DNA from: Novosphingobium album (ex Hu et al. 2023) | GTDB taxonomy: Bacteria > Pseudomonadota > Alphaproteobacteria > Sphingomonadales > Sphingomonadaceae | Assembly (NCBI RefSeq): GCF_022832385.1 | Contig: NZ_JALHLE010000007.1 | Coordinates: 224,107-288,106 of the forward strand | Reading direction: 5' to 3' | DNA length: 64,000 nucleotides | In this document: piece by piece, positions 63,272 to 64,000 of the stretch | How positions within the stretch are numbered: position 1 is the stretch's first letter | How the letters are laid out: every line of letters starts with the position of its first letter | Notes under the pieces: generated by a model | Database searches by the model: none | What the model saw: only the letters and a program-made list of their open reading frames with translations | Told to the model about the DNA's origin: nothing | Made by a program: the position numbers and the translations under genes

Positions 63272-64000
63272 TGGCCGCAAGCGTTTTCATCGACGGAGCC
63301 GCAGGCACCACCGGCCTGGAAATCGCCGACCGGCTCTCGGGCCGCGGCGAATTCGAACTCGTGATTCTCGACGACGAGCGGCGAAAGGACGATGCTGCGC
63401 GTGCCGAGGCGCTCAACGATGCCGATTTCGTGATCCTGTGCCTGCCCGACGATGCCGCGAAGGCTGCCGTCGGCATGATCCGCAACGATCGCACGCGGGT
63501 AATCGATGCCTCGTCCGCCCACCGCGTCGCGCCGGGCTGGACTTACGGTTTTCCCGAAGTGACTGGCCGCGAGGCTGTCGCCGCCGCCCGCTTCGTCAGC
63601 AATCCGGGCTGTTATCCCACCGGCTTCATCGCCCTGCTGGCGCCGCTGGTGAAAGGCGGGTTGCTGCCTTCGACCTGGCCCTATGTGTGTCACGCGGTAT
63701 CGGGCTATTCCGGTGGCGGCAAGGCCCTGATCGCGCGGTTCGAGGACGATCGGGACATCGCCTACCGTGCTTACGGCCTGGCCATGGGACACAAGCACGT
63801 GCCCGAGATGCTGGCGCACGCCGGCATCGACCATGCCCCCGTCTTCGCCCCCGCCGTGGTACCCGCGCACCGGGGCATGATGGTGGAAGTGCCGTTGCAC
63901 CTGTCGATGATGGGCAAGGCAGCCAGCCCCTCCGAACTGCGCGCGGCACTGACCGCCTATTACGGCGCCAGCCCGATCGTGACGGTGGAAAGCGACAAGC
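63271..64000 (+). CDS. argC: N-acetyl-gamma-glutamyl-phosphate reductase (type 2), partial
   Basis: Third step of arginine synthesis, reducing N-acetylglutamyl phosphate. The first 243 residues are seen before the window ends. The N-terminal MAASVFIDGAAGTTGLEIAD is the short (type 2) ArgC Rossmann motif, RVIDASSAHRV and FVSNPGCYPTG follow with catalytic Cys114, and VSGYSGGGKALI and AMGHKHVPEM are typical. It starts overlapping the SH3 stop, so it may be cotranscribed with the aminopeptidase set. The 3' end is cut off. Confidence 0.96.
   Translation, partial: MAASVFIDGAAGTTGLEIADRLSGRGEFELVILDDERRKDDAARAEALNDADFVILCLPDDAAKAAVGMIRNDRTRVIDASSAHRVAPGWTYGFPEVTGREAVAAARFVSNPGCYPTGFIALLAPLVKGGLLPSTWPYVCHAVSGYSGGGKALIARFEDDRDIAYRAYGLAMGHKHVPEMLAHAGIDHAPVFAPAVVPAHRGMMVEVPLHLSMMGKAASPSELRAALTAYYGASPIVTVESDK

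Overview
The window is high-GC, densely coded bacterial DNA with many GTG and TTG starts and frequent ATGA-type overlaps. Its gene content points to an alphaproteobacterium of the Sphingomonadales, most like Novosphingobium or Sphingobium. The signs are a TonB/PepSY/DUF2271/DUF4198/ApbE iron locus, hflK-hflC-degP beside a PBP1A gene, a type-2 argC, and large CoA-ester catabolic gene sets with LLM oxidoreductases, SDRs and CaiB/BaiF transferases. This assignment rests on protein character only, not on a search. I see no transposase, integrase, CRISPR array, tRNA or rRNA, and no gene-free stretch longer than about 300 bases.

Region 1 (1-4349) is a probable iron-responsive redox locus. A minus-strand operon (PepSY membrane protein, DUF2271 protein, DUF4198 protein, ApbE flavin transferase) diverges from a TonB gene across a Fur-box-like 7-1-7 site. 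The DUF2271 protein carries a flavinylation-type motif (DGVSGAT), so ApbE and its likely substrate are in one operon. Region 2 (4368-13262) is an accessory catabolic locus. It has two SDRs and a LuxR-type regulator on the minus strand, a divergent four-gene operon (LLM oxidoreductase, sulfotransferase, TIM-barrel isomerase-like protein, DUF1214-like protein), and a DHA2 efflux pump. Region 3 (13360-22545) is CoA-ester metabolism. On the minus strand lie an acyl-CoA dehydrogenase, a CitE-like lyase, an acetyl-CoA hydrolase/transferase-family protein and a crotonase. On the plus strand lie a CaiB/BaiF CoA-transferase, an unusual ThDP enzyme and an aldehyde dehydrogenase, closed by a terminator.

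Region 4 (22595-34624) is mostly housekeeping and envelope: a MarR-like regulator with a receiver-like N-terminus, ferrochelatase, a Tat-exported molybdenum hydroxylase large subunit, Mrp, HflK/HflC, DegP, PBP1A and MsrB. Region 5 (34750-44324) holds a CorA/ZntB transporter, two GGDEF proteins, an NfeD/SPFH pair, an exported dienelactone hydrolase, a phosphatase-like protein, an SDR, a VOC protein, PurU and a nitronate-monooxygenase-like protein. Region 6 (44545-49568) has katG, a second CoA-transferase, and a divergent GIY-YIG / DUF2239-SnoaL gene set that shares a promoter with repeated TTTACCCGGATA sites.

Region 7 (49702-64000) has a PleD-like REC-REC-GGDEF protein whose first receiver lacks its phospho-aspartate, lysC, ubiG, an unknown multi-spanning membrane protein, an amine-dehydrogenase-like oxidoreductase, a PnuC / NadR-kinase-like pair (probable nicotinamide riboside salvage) with two small downstream-family genes, aroC, an unassigned probable beta-barrel-like protein, map, a lipoprotein, an M17 aminopeptidase, an SH3-only protein and the start of argC. 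The points most worth a second look are the flavinylation operon, the ThDP enzyme with an altered cofactor motif between a CoA-transferase and an aldehyde dehydrogenase, the CoA-transferase homologue lacking its expected glutamate, and the TTTACCCGGATA divergent promoter.
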